DNA of 64,000 bases from Ignavibacteriota bacterium (GTDB taxonomy: Bacteria; Bacteroidota; Ignavibacteria; Tepidaquicellales; Tepidaquicellaceae). The stretch lies in the NCBI GenBank assembly GCA_016218085.1, contig JACREY010000012.1, forward strand, positions 496,001 to 560,000. The letters run 5' to 3'. Made by a program: the position numbers and the translations under genes. Below are positions 52,967 through 61,354 of this stretch, one piece after another (within the stretch, counting starts at the first letter, position 1; each line of letters begins with the position of its first letter). The notes beneath the pieces were generated by a model, which had not been told where the DNA came from, ran no database searches, and was given only the letters and a program-made list of their open reading frames with translations.

Positions 52967-53731
52967 TTGGAGAAGAACATATTGCAGAAGAAATTAACTA
53001 CAGATGATTTAAGAAAGATTCATCTTTTCTCGGATTTAACTGAAGAAGAGTTAACAAAAATTCTTTCATTTTCGAGGCATAAGAAAGCCGGAAAAGGTGA
53101 TATTTTGTTTTTTGATACCGAGCCATATTTTGGTTTTCACTGTGTGCTGGAAGGAAGTGTGAAGCTATATAAAATTTCCGGGGAAGGTCGGGAACATATT
53201 GTTCACATAATGTGTCCATACAGCACTTTTGGAGAGGTTCCGGTGTTTGAGAGTTTTGAGGATGTAATTAACGATAAAGCTGTTTATCCGATTAATGCAG
53301 CTTCCATAGAAGATGATACAGAAGTATTAATAGTCTCTGCAAAACCGTTTCTGTCTTTCATGAAAGAGAATACAAGCATTTGTTTTAAATTTTTATCTAC
53401 ATTATCAAAAAGGCTGAAAGTACTTAATAACCACATTGAAGGCATTACGCTTCATGATATTAAGCGCAGGCTTGCAAAATATATTTTCGAGGAATTCGAA
53501 AATTCAAAAAAAAGAAAAGCCGAGATTGAAAGAGCAAAGAAAATCAAGCTTAAATCAACGGACAGCTTTGAACTCCCCATCTCAAAATACGATCTTGCAG
53601 CACATCTGGGTACAATTATAGAAACGCTCTCCCGTACATTCAAGAAACTTCAGGATGAAAACTTGATAGATGTGAGCGGAAAAAAAATCACAGTACTCGA
53701 CCTTAAAGAGTTAAAAAAATATTCCCAATAA
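52967..53731 (+). CDS. Crp/Fnr-family transcription regulator
   Basis: A 254-aa regulator. N-terminal cNMP-binding-like beta-roll (about 20-135; GDILFFDTEPYFGFHCVLEGSVKLYK), dimer helix with FLSTLSKRLKVLNNHI and a C-terminal winged HTH (about 205-240; SKYDLAAHLGTIIETLSRTFKKL). An unusual Lys/Glu-rich insertion (about 170-190) sits before the HTH. No Cys cluster for an FNR [4Fe-4S] site is apparent, which favours an NO- or small-molecule-sensing Dnr/NnrR/HcpR type. Start is TTG at 52967 after GGAG-like spacing. It is the probable binder of the TTGAC-N4-GTCAA palindromes at 53780 and 8681. The element's right end lies 16 bp upstream. Confidence 0.85.
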   Translation: MEKNILQKKLTTDDLRKIHLFSDLTEEELTKILSFSRHKKAGKGDILFFDTEPYFGFHCVLEGSVKLYKISGEGREHIVHIMCPYSTFGEVPVFESFEDVINDKAVYPINAASIEDDTEVLIVSAKPFLSFMKENTSICFKFLSTLSKRLKVLNNHIEGITLHDIKRRLAKYIFEEFENSKKRKAEIERAKKIKLKSTDSFELPISKYDLAAHLGTIIETLSRTFKKLQDENLIDVSGKKITVLDLKELKKYSQ

Positions 53732-53779
53732 ACAGGTTTTCCCTGACGAAACAATCGTTTTTCATTTTAAAATTGATAA

Positions 53780-53795
53780 TTTGACTTATGTCAAA
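53780..53795. promoter_or_regulatory. FNR/CRP-type operator upstream of the RIC/nos genes
   Basis: TTTGACTTATGTCAAA, identical to the palindrome at 8681-8696 except for the centre. Its centre lies about 30 bp before the -7 box at 53817, near the -41.5 position of class II activation. Confidence 0.7.
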
Positions 53796-53816
53796 TTATT
53801 TCTTTTTCCTCTGATT

Positions 53817-53824
53817 TAAATTTG
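53817..53824 (+). promoter_or_regulatory. Bacteroidota -7 box TAAATTTG
   Basis: TAAATTTG matches TAnnTTTG and starts about 29 bp after the operator centre. The -33 position falls inside the right half of the operator, as expected for a class II activator-dependent promoter. Confidence 0.6.
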
Positions 53825-53847
53825 TAATAAAAAAGAAGGAAACTGAA

Positions 53848-54576
53848 ATGAATATTTCAAAAAAAAGTATATTAGGGGATGTTGTGAGAGGGAATTTCAA
53901 AACGGCGGAAATTTTTGAATCATATGGAATTGACTTCTGCTGCGGAGGTTCAAGAACTATCGAATCAGCATGTGCGGAAAAAAATATTGATGCAGGTGAA
54001 CTTATAAAAGAGTTAGAGATTGCTTATATCAACAAGAACGGTAACGGCATTTTCGATTTGATGTCCCTCGATGAACTGATTGAACATATTGTTAACGTTC
54101 ATCATTCATTTGTCAGTAAAATGATACCTGTTATCAGTAATCACTCCCTGAAGGTTTTAAATGCACACGGAAAAAATCATTACGAGCTTGAAGAAATCAA
54201 TATTATATGGAAGGAAATAAGTGAAGAGCTTTCGAATCATCTTGTGAAAGAAGAAAAAATGCTTTTCCCGTATATTAAAACACTAGTTAAAACAAAGACC
54301 GATTCATTAGCTATTCCGATTGCTCCATTTGGCGCAGTTGGAAATCCAATCAGCGTAATGGAAAAAGAGCATGCTTCAGCCGGAGATGCTTTCAATAAAT
54401 TACGAACAGTCACAAACAATTATAATTTACCTTCGGATACCTGTGCTACATTTGCGGTTTTTTATGACGAGCTTAAAGAATTCGAAAAAGATTTGCACAT
54501 GCACATACATCTTGAGAATAATATACTGCACCCGAAAGCTATTATGCTTGAATATGAATTAACCAGTAAAAAGTAG
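53848..54576 (+). CDS. ric: RIC iron-sulfur cluster repair protein (ScdA/YtfE family)
   Basis: A 242-aa di-iron protein. N-terminal ScdA_N/DUF542 domain (about 1-55) with the DFCCGG motif (about 31-36). A hemerythrin-like domain follows with metal-ligand His (VNVHHSFV, HGKNHYELEEI, HLVKEEKMLFPY, EKEHASAG, HMHIHLENNILHP). It repairs NO- and peroxide-damaged Fe-S clusters in the cytoplasm. Its position first in the nos operon, behind an FNR-type operator, fits NO protection during denitrification. Confidence 0.93.
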   Translation: MNISKKSILGDVVRGNFKTAEIFESYGIDFCCGGSRTIESACAEKNIDAGELIKELEIAYINKNGNGIFDLMSLDELIEHIVNVHHSFVSKMIPVISNHSLKVLNAHGKNHYELEEINIIWKEISEELSNHLVKEEKMLFPYIKTLVKTKTDSLAIPIAPFGAVGNPISVMEKEHASAGDAFNKLRTVTNNYNLPSDTCATFAVFYDELKEFEKDLHMHIHLENNILHPKAIMLEYELTSKK

Positions 54577-54601
54577 TATTTATAAAAATAATAAAACAAA
54601 A

Positions 54602-55009
54602 ATGAGAAGAACAAAATATTTGGTTTTAATCGCAGCATTTGCTTTATCTTTATTAACAACAGGATGCGGAGAGAATACAGAAGAAATCGGAATAGGACCT
54701 GTAAAAAGTGTTACACTTGGACCTGTCGATAAAAATCTTGCGGATAAAGGAAAAGAAATATTTGATGCAAAATGTATTGCCTGCCATAAATTCGATTACA
54801 AACTTGTAGGACCTCCACTTAAAGATGTAACAAAAAGAAGGAAACCGGAATGGATAATGAATATGATTTTGAATCCGGAGCAGATGACAAAAGAAAATAC
54901 TGCTGCCAAACAGCTGTTCGGTCAGTATCTGACACAAATGACTTTTCAGAATGTCACTCAGGATGATGCAAGAGCGGTACTTGAGTACTTCCGCATGTTA
55001 GACAATTAA
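54602..55009 (+). CDS. Lipoprotein cytochrome c of the nos operon
   Basis: A 135-aa monoheme cytochrome c. The signal peptide ends in the lipobox TTGC (Cys at about 21), so it is anchored in the periplasmic membrane leaflet. The heme-binding motif is C58-x2-C61-H62 (CIACHKF), with Met ligand candidates near 80-100 (EQMTKEN, YLTQMTF). It is probably the electron donor to NosZ, like NosC cytochromes of clade II clusters. It lies 37 bp before nosZ. Confidence 0.88.
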   Translation: MRRTKYLVLIAAFALSLLTTGCGENTEEIGIGPVKSVTLGPVDKNLADKGKEIFDAKCIACHKFDYKLVGPPLKDVTKRRKPEWIMNMILNPEQMTKENTAAKQLFGQYLTQMTFQNVTQDDARAVLEYFRMLDN

Positions 55010-55046
55010 GGGAATAAAACTTTTTATTAACCAACAATAAAAAATT

Positions 55047-57020
55047 ATGAAAACAAGAATGCAAACAATGGCAACAATGCTTTTATCCCTGGTTGTTATT
55101 GCGGGTGGTTTTTCAATGTACTCAGGCTGCGGTTCAAAAAAAGGAAAGGGACCACTTATGGAAAGCAATGCCCCTTCAAAAGTTTATGTAGAGCCGGGAA
55201 AGTTTGATGAGTTTTACAGTTTTGTATCGGGAGGTTTCAGCGGCCAGATGGCTGTTTACGGTCTGCCTTCAGGAAGATTGCTTAAAGTGATACCTGTTTT
55301 TTCACAGAATCCCGAAAACGGATACGGTTATTCTGAAGAAACAAAGCCAATGCTTAACACATCGCACGGATTTATTCCCTGGGATGACTCACACCATTCG
55401 GAACTTTCTATGAAAGATGGAGTTCCTGACGGAAGGTGGGTATTTATAAACGGAAACAATACACCGCGAGTGGCAAGAATAGATTTGAAATCCTTCAGAA
55501 CAGTAGAAATAATTGAAATACCTAACAGTGCCGGGAACCACTCTTCACCGTTTACCACTCCAAATTCAGAATATGTAGTTGCAGGAACACGGTTCAGCAT
55601 TCCTGTGGATAACAAAGATGTGCCCATAAGTACTTACAAGGAAAATTTTAAAGGTGCATTGTCATTTATCAGGGTCGATCAAAATTCAGGAGAAATGAGC
55701 ATTGCATTTCAGCTTATAACACCCCCGTTCGATTATGATTTAAGTCATTCAGGCAAGGGGCCTTCGGACGGCTGGTTTTTCTTTTCCTGCTATAATAGTG
55801 AACAGGCGCATTCACTTTTAGAAGTTAATGCAAGCCAGAAAGACAAGGATTTCATATTGGCAGTAAACTGGAAAAAAATAGAAGAGCTTATAAAGCAGGG
55901 AAAAGGTACTGATAAAGCCGTGAATTATGCACACAATAAATGGAATGAATCGACTCATTCCGCTGAATCTGAAATCATAAAGACCGTGAAAACACTAACT
56001 CCTGCAGATGTATCAGGTACAATGTTTTACATCCCTTGTCCGAAATCACCGCACGGAGCCGATGTTGACCCTTCGGGTGAATACATAGTTGGCGGAGGAA
56101 AACTTGCAACGGTAATTCCAGTGTTTTCATTTTCGAAAATGATTAAAGCTATTGAATCGAAGCAGTTTGATGGTGAAATTGAAAGCATTCCCGTTTTAAA
56201 ATACGAGTCGGTTTTATCCGGTGAAGTTCAGAATCCCGGACTTGGACCGCTTCATACAGAATTTGATGACAAGGGATTTGCTTATACATCAATGTTTGTA
56301 TCGTCAGAAATAATAAAATGGAAACTTGATACTAAGGAAGTTGTTGACAGAATGCCTGCATTTTATTCTGTGGGACATATAATGATTCCCGGAGGTGACA
56401 GCAAAAAACCCTGGGGAAAATATTTACTTATAATGAATAAAATTACAAAGGACAGATTTTTACCAACAGGACCTGAGTTAAATCAGTCCGCACAACTTAT
56501 TGATATATCCGGTGATAAGATGAAACTTCTGCTTGACTTCCCGACTGTAGGGGAGCCGCATTATGCACAGGCTTTACCGGGTGATATGATTTCAAAAAAT
56601 CAGGTCAGAATTTTTAAAATTGAAGACAACAAACATCCTTATGCATTGAAGAGTGAAAAGGATGCCCGAGTTGAGAGAAAAGGAAACGAGGTTCATGTTT
56701 ACCTGAGTGCGATACGCTCGCATCTTACACCCGATAATATTGAGGGTATTAAGGTAAATGATGTCGTTTATTTCCACGTTACCAATCTTGAGCAAGATTG
56801 GGATATTCCTCATGGATTTGCGATTAAAGGTAACGATAATTCCGAACTTCTTGTTATGCCGGGTGAAACCTGCACTATTAAATGGACTCCAAAGGAAGCA
56901 GGAATATATCCATACTACTGCACTGATTTTTGTTCGGCTCTTCATCAGGAAATGCAGGGATATCTGCGTGTATCACCGAAAGATTCAAATGTGCCTTTGA
57001 CATTTAATTCAAACAAATAA
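55047..57020 (+). CDS. nosZ: Nitrous oxide reductase, clade II
   Basis: A 657-aa periplasmic N2O reductase reducing N2O to N2. The CuZ-binding beta-propeller region shows the His motifs DDSHHSE, SPHGADV, HTEF, GHIM and EPHYAQ. The C-terminal cupredoxin domain holds the CuA site C625-x3-C629-x3-H633-x2-M636 (CTDFCSALHQEM). The N-terminus is a Sec-type signal (no twin Arg), followed by YSGCG, a possible lipobox at Cys about 28; Sec export and the EPHY variant fit clade II. Operon neighbours supply the copper and electron functions. No nosR is present, in line with clade II clusters. Confidence 0.97.
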   Translation: MKTRMQTMATMLLSLVVIAGGFSMYSGCGSKKGKGPLMESNAPSKVYVEPGKFDEFYSFVSGGFSGQMAVYGLPSGRLLKVIPVFSQNPENGYGYSEETKPMLNTSHGFIPWDDSHHSELSMKDGVPDGRWVFINGNNTPRVARIDLKSFRTVEIIEIPNSAGNHSSPFTTPNSEYVVAGTRFSIPVDNKDVPISTYKENFKGALSFIRVDQNSGEMSIAFQLITPPFDYDLSHSGKGPSDGWFFFSCYNSEQAHSLLEVNASQKDKDFILAVNWKKIEELIKQGKGTDKAVNYAHNKWNESTHSAESEIIKTVKTLTPADVSGTMFYIPCPKSPHGADVDPSGEYIVGGGKLATVIPVFSFSKMIKAIESKQFDGEIESIPVLKYESVLSGEVQNPGLGPLHTEFDDKGFAYTSMFVSSEIIKWKLDTKEVVDRMPAFYSVGHIMIPGGDSKKPWGKYLLIMNKITKDRFLPTGPELNQSAQLIDISGDKMKLLLDFPTVGEPHYAQALPGDMISKNQVRIFKIEDNKHPYALKSEKDARVERKGNEVHVYLSAIRSHLTPDNIEGIKVNDVVYFHVTNLEQDWDIPHGFAIKGNDNSELLVMPGETCTIKWTPKEAGIYPYYCTDFCSALHQEMQGYLRVSPKDSNVPLTFNSNK

Positions 57021-57032
57021 TAAAATTAATAA

Positions 57033-57056
57033 ATCCGTCCGCTTCGGTGGACGGAT
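57033..57056. terminator. UUCG-loop hairpin after nosZ
   Basis: ATCCGTCCGC and GTGGACGGAT form a 10-bp stem (one G-U) closed by a TTCG loop, 12 bp after the nosZ stop and 7 bp before the next ATG. There is no T-run. It may stabilise nosZ mRNA or limit downstream translation. Confidence 0.6.
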
Positions 57057-57063
57057 AATTATA

Positions 57064-57645
57064 ATGAAAAATTCAACAAGAATATTAATACTGATTGTAT
57101 CATTAAGCATGTTAGCCGTATACTTCACTCCTATCTGGGAAATTAATCTGGATGCCCCTCAATATCCTGAAGGACTCGGATTTGAAATATGGATTAACAG
57201 AATGACCGGTGATTTAAAGACAGTGAACGGGCTTAATCATTATATAGGGATGAAAACAATCGAACCTGATTCAATCAAAGAACTTCAGATTATGCCTTAT
57301 ATTGTTGGATTTCTAATTCTGGGCGGAGTACTTGTTTCTGTTATAAGGAAAAGAAAACTTTTTATTACCTGGATTATTTTTTATGCAATTTCTGGTATTG
57401 TTGGTGCAGTTGATTTCTATTTGTGGGAATATGATTACGGACATAATCTGAATCCTGATGCTGCCATTAAAATTCCCGGTATGAGCTATCAGCCGCCGCT
57501 TATCGGGGAAAAGGTACTTCTAAATTTTACTGCATATTCATACCCCTCGACAGGCGGAATAATATTAATTTCAGGAATACTAATTGCAATAATTGCTCTT
57601 ATTTATGATTTCAGAAATTATGAAAACAAAGAAAAAAACATTTAA
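57064..57645 (+). CDS. Nos operon membrane protein (NosB-like)
   Basis: A 193-aa integral membrane protein with about four hydrophobic segments and a large external loop (about 25-75) holding RMTGDLKTVNGLNHYIGMKTI. A further loop has WEYDYGHNLNPDAAIKIPGMSYQPP. The conserved His and Met in these loops could bind copper. Membrane proteins of this kind, sometimes called NosB in clade II clusters, lie next to nosZ; I am not certain the name applies. The start lies 7 bp after a hairpin, so the ribosome site is within the stem region. Confidence 0.65.
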   Translation: MKNSTRILILIVSLSMLAVYFTPIWEINLDAPQYPEGLGFEIWINRMTGDLKTVNGLNHYIGMKTIEPDSIKELQIMPYIVGFLILGGVLVSVIRKRKLFITWIIFYAISGIVGAVDFYLWEYDYGHNLNPDAAIKIPGMSYQPPLIGEKVLLNFTAYSYPSTGGIILISGILIAIIALIYDFRNYENKEKNI

Positions 57646-57655
57646 TAATATAAAA

Positions 57656-58099
57656 ATGGAAAAAACGATGTTATTCTTAATTTTGATTTTGTCGGTTTTT
57701 AATTTCGGTTGCTCAAATGAGCCTGAGCCGATTAATTTCAATTCAGACCAGTGTGTTCACTGCAAAATGACGATAGAGGACACGAGGTTCGGTGCAGAGA
57801 TTGTAACTATGAAGGGAAAAGTGTTGAAGTTCGATGCAGCGGAATGCATGGTTAATTATCTTAATAAAGGAAAAATTTCCGAATCCGATGTGAACAAATA
57901 TTATGTGATAGATTTTTCGCAGCCCTCAACACTCGTTGATGCATCAAAATCGACTTTCTTAATCAGCCAAAATCTTCCAAGCCCGATGGGTGCGAATCTC
58001 TCTGCATTTATAAGCAGAAATACTGCAGAAAATCAAAAATCAACAAGCGGTGGAGAACTTTACACTTGGTCGGAATTAAAACAAAAATTAAAAAGATAA
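57656..58099 (+). CDS. nosL: NosL copper chaperone lipoprotein
   Basis: About 147 aa. The ATG at 57656 is chosen because it lies 10 bp after the previous stop and opens into the signal peptide MEKTMLFLILILSVFNFGC (lipobox FNFGC). The NosL motif QCVHCKM (CxxCxM) binds Cu(I) for the CuZ site of NosZ. The protein is an outer- or inner-membrane lipoprotein facing the periplasm. It is followed 1 bp later by nosD. Confidence 0.92.
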   Translation: MEKTMLFLILILSVFNFGCSNEPEPINFNSDQCVHCKMTIEDTRFGAEIVTMKGKVLKFDAAECMVNYLNKGKISESDVNKYYVIDFSQPSTLVDASKSTFLISQNLPSPMGANLSAFISRNTAENQKSTSGGELYTWSELKQKLKR

Positions 58100-58100
58100 A

Positions 58101-59363
58101 TTGATTAAAAGAGTTTTTAATATTTCCTTATTTTCTCTTTTTTGTTTCATTTTTTCCCCGCCTGCACTATACTCCGGGGTAATTTATGTAGGCGGAGAAA
58201 GTAATATTATCAGCATCAGGCAAGCACTTGAAACCGCTTCGGACGGAGATATTATAATTATTAAAGAAGGTATTTATAAGGAATATAATTTAATTGTTTC
58301 AAAAAAACTTCAGATCATCGGTGAAAATTATCCTGTTATAGATGGTGACGGCAAGGATGAAATTTTCACGGTAAGAGCTGACGGATGCGTGTTTAAAAAT
58401 TTAGTAATAAAAAACACGGGTATTAGTTTCCTTAAAGACATTGCCGGAATAAAGGTAGAAAACTGCAAAAACGTTTTGATTGAAAACAATATTTTTGATA
58501 ACACATTTTTTGCAGTATATCTTTCTGGAACGGATTCTTGTAAGATAATATCGAATAATGTAATTGGTAGTGCTACTTCCGAATCCTTTTCAGGCAACGG
58601 AATACATCTCTGGAAATGCAGGAATATTTTAATAGAAAATAACCAGGTCAGCGGTCAAAGAGACGGTATATATATTGAATTTTCAACATACTGTAAAATC
58701 AATAAAAATTTCAGTTACAAGAACTTAAGATATGGATTACACTTCATGTTTTCCGAAGGAAACTCATATGTGAAAAACACTTTCAGGCAGAATGGCGCAG
58801 GAGTTGCAGTGATGTACACAAAAAATATTGAAATGATTAACAACAGTTTTGAAGATAACTGGGGACCGAATTCCTACGGGCTGCTATTAAAGGATATTGA
58901 TAAAAGCTATATATCAGGAAATAGTTTCAGAAGGAATACTACGGGAATATACATGGAAGGTTCCAACGGGACTACCATAAATGGGAACAGCTTTTTTTCA
59001 AACGGCTGGGCAATAAAAATCCTTGGCAACTGTTATGAAGACAGCGTAAAGAATAACAATTTTCTAAATAATACTTTTGATGTATCCACGAACAGTTCAC
59101 AGAATTCGAATTTATTCGATTCAAATTACTGGGATAAATATTACGGATACGACCTTGATAAAGACAGCTTTGGCGATGTACCGTATCGACCGGTCAGTTT
59201 GTTCTCGACAGTTGCGGAAAACAGTCCCGATGCAATGCTTCTACTCAGGAGTTTTCTGGTAGATTTGCTTGATGTAACGGAAAAAGTTTTTCCTGTATTC
59301 ATACCCGAGACACTTGTAGATAATAAACCTCAAATGAAAATGATATATTATGATAAAAATTAG
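58101..59363 (+). CDS. nosD: NosD copper-insertion protein
   Basis: A 420-aa periplasmic protein starting at TTG, with a signal peptide (FNISLFSLFCFIFSPPALYSG) and a right-handed parallel beta-helix built from repeated turns (ENCKNVLIENNIFDN, CRNILIENNQVSG, YTKNIEMINNSFEDN, NGTTINGNSFFSN). NosD works with NosF and NosY to deliver copper or sulfide for CuZ assembly. It overlaps nosF by 14 bp. Length is typical. Confidence 0.93.
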   Translation: MIKRVFNISLFSLFCFIFSPPALYSGVIYVGGESNIISIRQALETASDGDIIIIKEGIYKEYNLIVSKKLQIIGENYPVIDGDGKDEIFTVRADGCVFKNLVIKNTGISFLKDIAGIKVENCKNVLIENNIFDNTFFAVYLSGTDSCKIISNNVIGSATSESFSGNGIHLWKCRNILIENNQVSGQRDGIYIEFSTYCKINKNFSYKNLRYGLHFMFSEGNSYVKNTFRQNGAGVAVMYTKNIEMINNSFEDNWGPNSYGLLLKDIDKSYISGNSFRRNTTGIYMEGSNGTTINGNSFFSNGWAIKILGNCYEDSVKNNNFLNNTFDVSTNSSQNSNLFDSNYWDKYYGYDLDKDSFGDVPYRPVSLFSTVAENSPDAMLLLRSFLVDLLDVTEKVFPVFIPETLVDNKPQMKMIYYDKN

Positions 59364-60054
59364 CAGACTGAATAAAACATACAATAAACTTAAAGCTCTC
59401 GATAATGTGGATTTATTTTTCGAAAAAGGTGAGATTGTTGCATTGCTCGGTCCGAACGGTTCCGGGAAAACCACACTTCTTAAATCTATACTTGGTCTAG
59501 TTTTGCCGGAAAGCGGAGATATTTTCGTAAACGGCAAGAATATAAAAAGAGATTTTAGATACAGGGAAATGATAGGCTATATGCCGCAGACAGCATCATA
59601 TCCCGAAAATCTTAAAGTAGAAGAAGTTTTAAAAATAATTAAGGATATCAGGAATAAAAAAGAATATGAAGATGAGCTGATGAAAGAATTAAAAATTGAG
59701 GAAATGTACTGTAAAAAAATCAATGCTCTATCACAGGGAATGAAGCAGCGGCTGAGTGCTGCACTGACATTTCTTTTTGACAGTGACATTATTATTCTGG
59801 ACGAGCCTACGGCTGGACTGGATCCTGCGTCGGCAGATTACCTTAAAATGAAAATATTAAAGGAGAAAACCAAAGGAAAACTGATTATTGTTACAACACA
59901 TATAATCAGCGAAGTTGAGGAATTGGCAGACAGGTTTATATTTATGCACGAGGGCAGAGTAAAAATCGAAGATGGAATTGATAAGCTGAAAGTGCAGAAT
60001 AACGGTTTCAGGAAGTCTATTTCAAATTTATTCAAAGAATATGAATGGTCATAG
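59350..60054 (+). CDS. nosF: NosF ABC transporter ATPase
   Basis: A 234-aa ABC ATPase: Walker A GPNGSGKTT (about 35-43), Q-loop GYMPQTASYPENL, signature LSQGMKQR, Walker B IILDEPTAGLDP and the switch His (TTHIIS). It is the energy subunit of the NosDFY complex. It overlaps nosD and nosY by 14 bp each, giving tight translational coupling. Confidence 0.92.
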   Translation: MIKISRLNKTYNKLKALDNVDLFFEKGEIVALLGPNGSGKTTLLKSILGLVLPESGDIFVNGKNIKRDFRYREMIGYMPQTASYPENLKVEEVLKIIKDIRNKKEYEDELMKELKIEEMYCKKINALSQGMKQRLSAALTFLFDSDIIILDEPTAGLDPASADYLKMKILKEKTKGKLIIVTTHIISEVEELADRFIFMHEGRVKIEDGIDKLKVQNNGFRKSISNLFKEYEWS

Positions 60055-60814
60055 TATTTTAAAATATGTTTTTTTTGATATTATCAGAAACAAATGGTTA
60101 GTAATATATACAGCGGTGCTTTTCGCCCTGTGCTCGGGAATAATTTATCTCAGCAGGGACGAGACAAAATCCATTGCTAGCATTTTAAATATAGTATTAA
60201 TTATTGTTCCGCTTGTAAGTATCATATTCGGATCCATGCATTTTTACAATTCCAAGGAGTTTATTCAGATGTTGCTGACTCAACCCGTTAAACGCTCTGC
60301 GATTTTCAAAGCAGAATACACAGGTATAGCAATTTCGTTATCCTTTGGATTTATTATTGGAGCTGTAACGCCTCTTCTATTTACCGGAATTTCAAAAGCT
60401 ATATTTCTTTTACTGTTTGCCGGTATATTTCTTTCTCTAATATTCTCTGCAATTGCATTTTATTTCTCGATTTCAATTGATGAAAAAGTGAAGGGAATAG
60501 GTATTCTATTATTCCTGTGGCTATTCTTTTCGGTTTTATTTGACGGAATTATACTATTGTTTTATTTAATGTTCAGCGATTATCCGCTTGAGAAATTCAC
60601 AATATTTTTTACTCTTCTTAATCCTGTGGATATATCCAGAATTATGATTATTCTTAATCTGGATTTGTCAGCGCTTCTCGGTTATACAGGTGCAACATTC
60701 CTGAAATTTTTCGGAAGTGCATCTGGCCTGATAATAACAATTGTTTCATTATGTCTATGGGTAATAATTCCTGTATTTCTTGCAAACAAAAAATTTAAAA
60801 GAAAGAATTTCTGA
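60041..60814 (+). CDS. nosY: NosY ABC transporter permease
   Basis: A 257-aa membrane protein with about six hydrophobic segments, of the ABC-2 permease kind. A short cytosolic start (SILKYVFFDIIRNKW) is followed by TM1. It also shows the family loop IMHF-like IFGSMHFYNSKEFIQMLLTQPVKRS (in part) and LNPVDISRIMIILNLD near the end. With NosF and NosD it forms the copper-site maturation transporter. It ends 1 bp into the next gene. Confidence 0.9.
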   Translation: MNGHSILKYVFFDIIRNKWLVIYTAVLFALCSGIIYLSRDETKSIASILNIVLIIVPLVSIIFGSMHFYNSKEFIQMLLTQPVKRSAIFKAEYTGIAISLSFGFIIGAVTPLLFTGISKAIFLLLFAGIFLSLIFSAIAFYFSISIDEKVKGIGILLFLWLFFSVLFDGIILLFYLMFSDYPLEKFTIFFTLLNPVDISRIMIILNLDLSALLGYTGATFLKFFGSASGLIITIVSLCLWVIIPVFLANKKFKRKNF

Positions 60815-61269
60815 TGTTTACTGCGGTTAGATACTTTGTAAAAACAAGTCTTGCCTTCTTGATTATTGGAATCCTGTCGGGTTTTTTTATGATGATAAGC
60901 AGAAGAATTTTTAATCTCGGTTACGGCCCGAGAATGCTTTCCGCACATACACATATTGTACTTGTAGGATTTATGCTGATGCTGATAATGGGGATTGCCG
61001 TTTGGTTTTTTCCGAAGGCGGATAAAGCCGATACCAGGTACAGTCCTAAAAGAATAATGGTTGTATACTGGCTGATGCTTTCGGGTACGGTCCTCAGGTT
61101 TATTTTCGAAGTTACGGATGCATACATTACAATAGCTTTTCTAAATTTTGTGATTGTTGCAGCATCTTCGTTACAGATAACCGCTGTAATTATTTATGCT
61201 TACACAATGTGGGGCAGGATACGGCCGCTTGGAAGCCAGTTCAGGGAGGCTAAAGGGGAGAAATTTTAA
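60814..61269 (+). CDS. Short heme-copper-oxidase subunit I-like membrane protein
   Basis: A 151-aa protein with four transmembrane helices. The second helix holds SAHTHIVLVGFMLMLIMGIAVWFFP (about 43-67, in part), similar to the His-bearing helix of cbb3 oxidases and NO reductases. It lacks the other helices needed for a complete oxidase. It overlaps nosY by 1 bp and is the last gene of the operon. Similar small proteins are found in clade II nos clusters; a role as a heme-binding quinol or NO-handling subunit is an inference. Confidence 0.6.
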   Translation: MFTAVRYFVKTSLAFLIIGILSGFFMMISRRIFNLGYGPRMLSAHTHIVLVGFMLMLIMGIAVWFFPKADKADTRYSPKRIMVVYWLMLSGTVLRFIFEVTDAYITIAFLNFVIVAASSLQITAVIIYAYTMWGRIRPLGSQFREAKGEKF

Positions 61270-61354
61270 AACAGTTATTTTTTATGCATAAAAAAGTGGA
61301 TTTTATTATTGCTCCATAGTTGCAAATTTACGGTACTTAAATTAAAATAACTGT

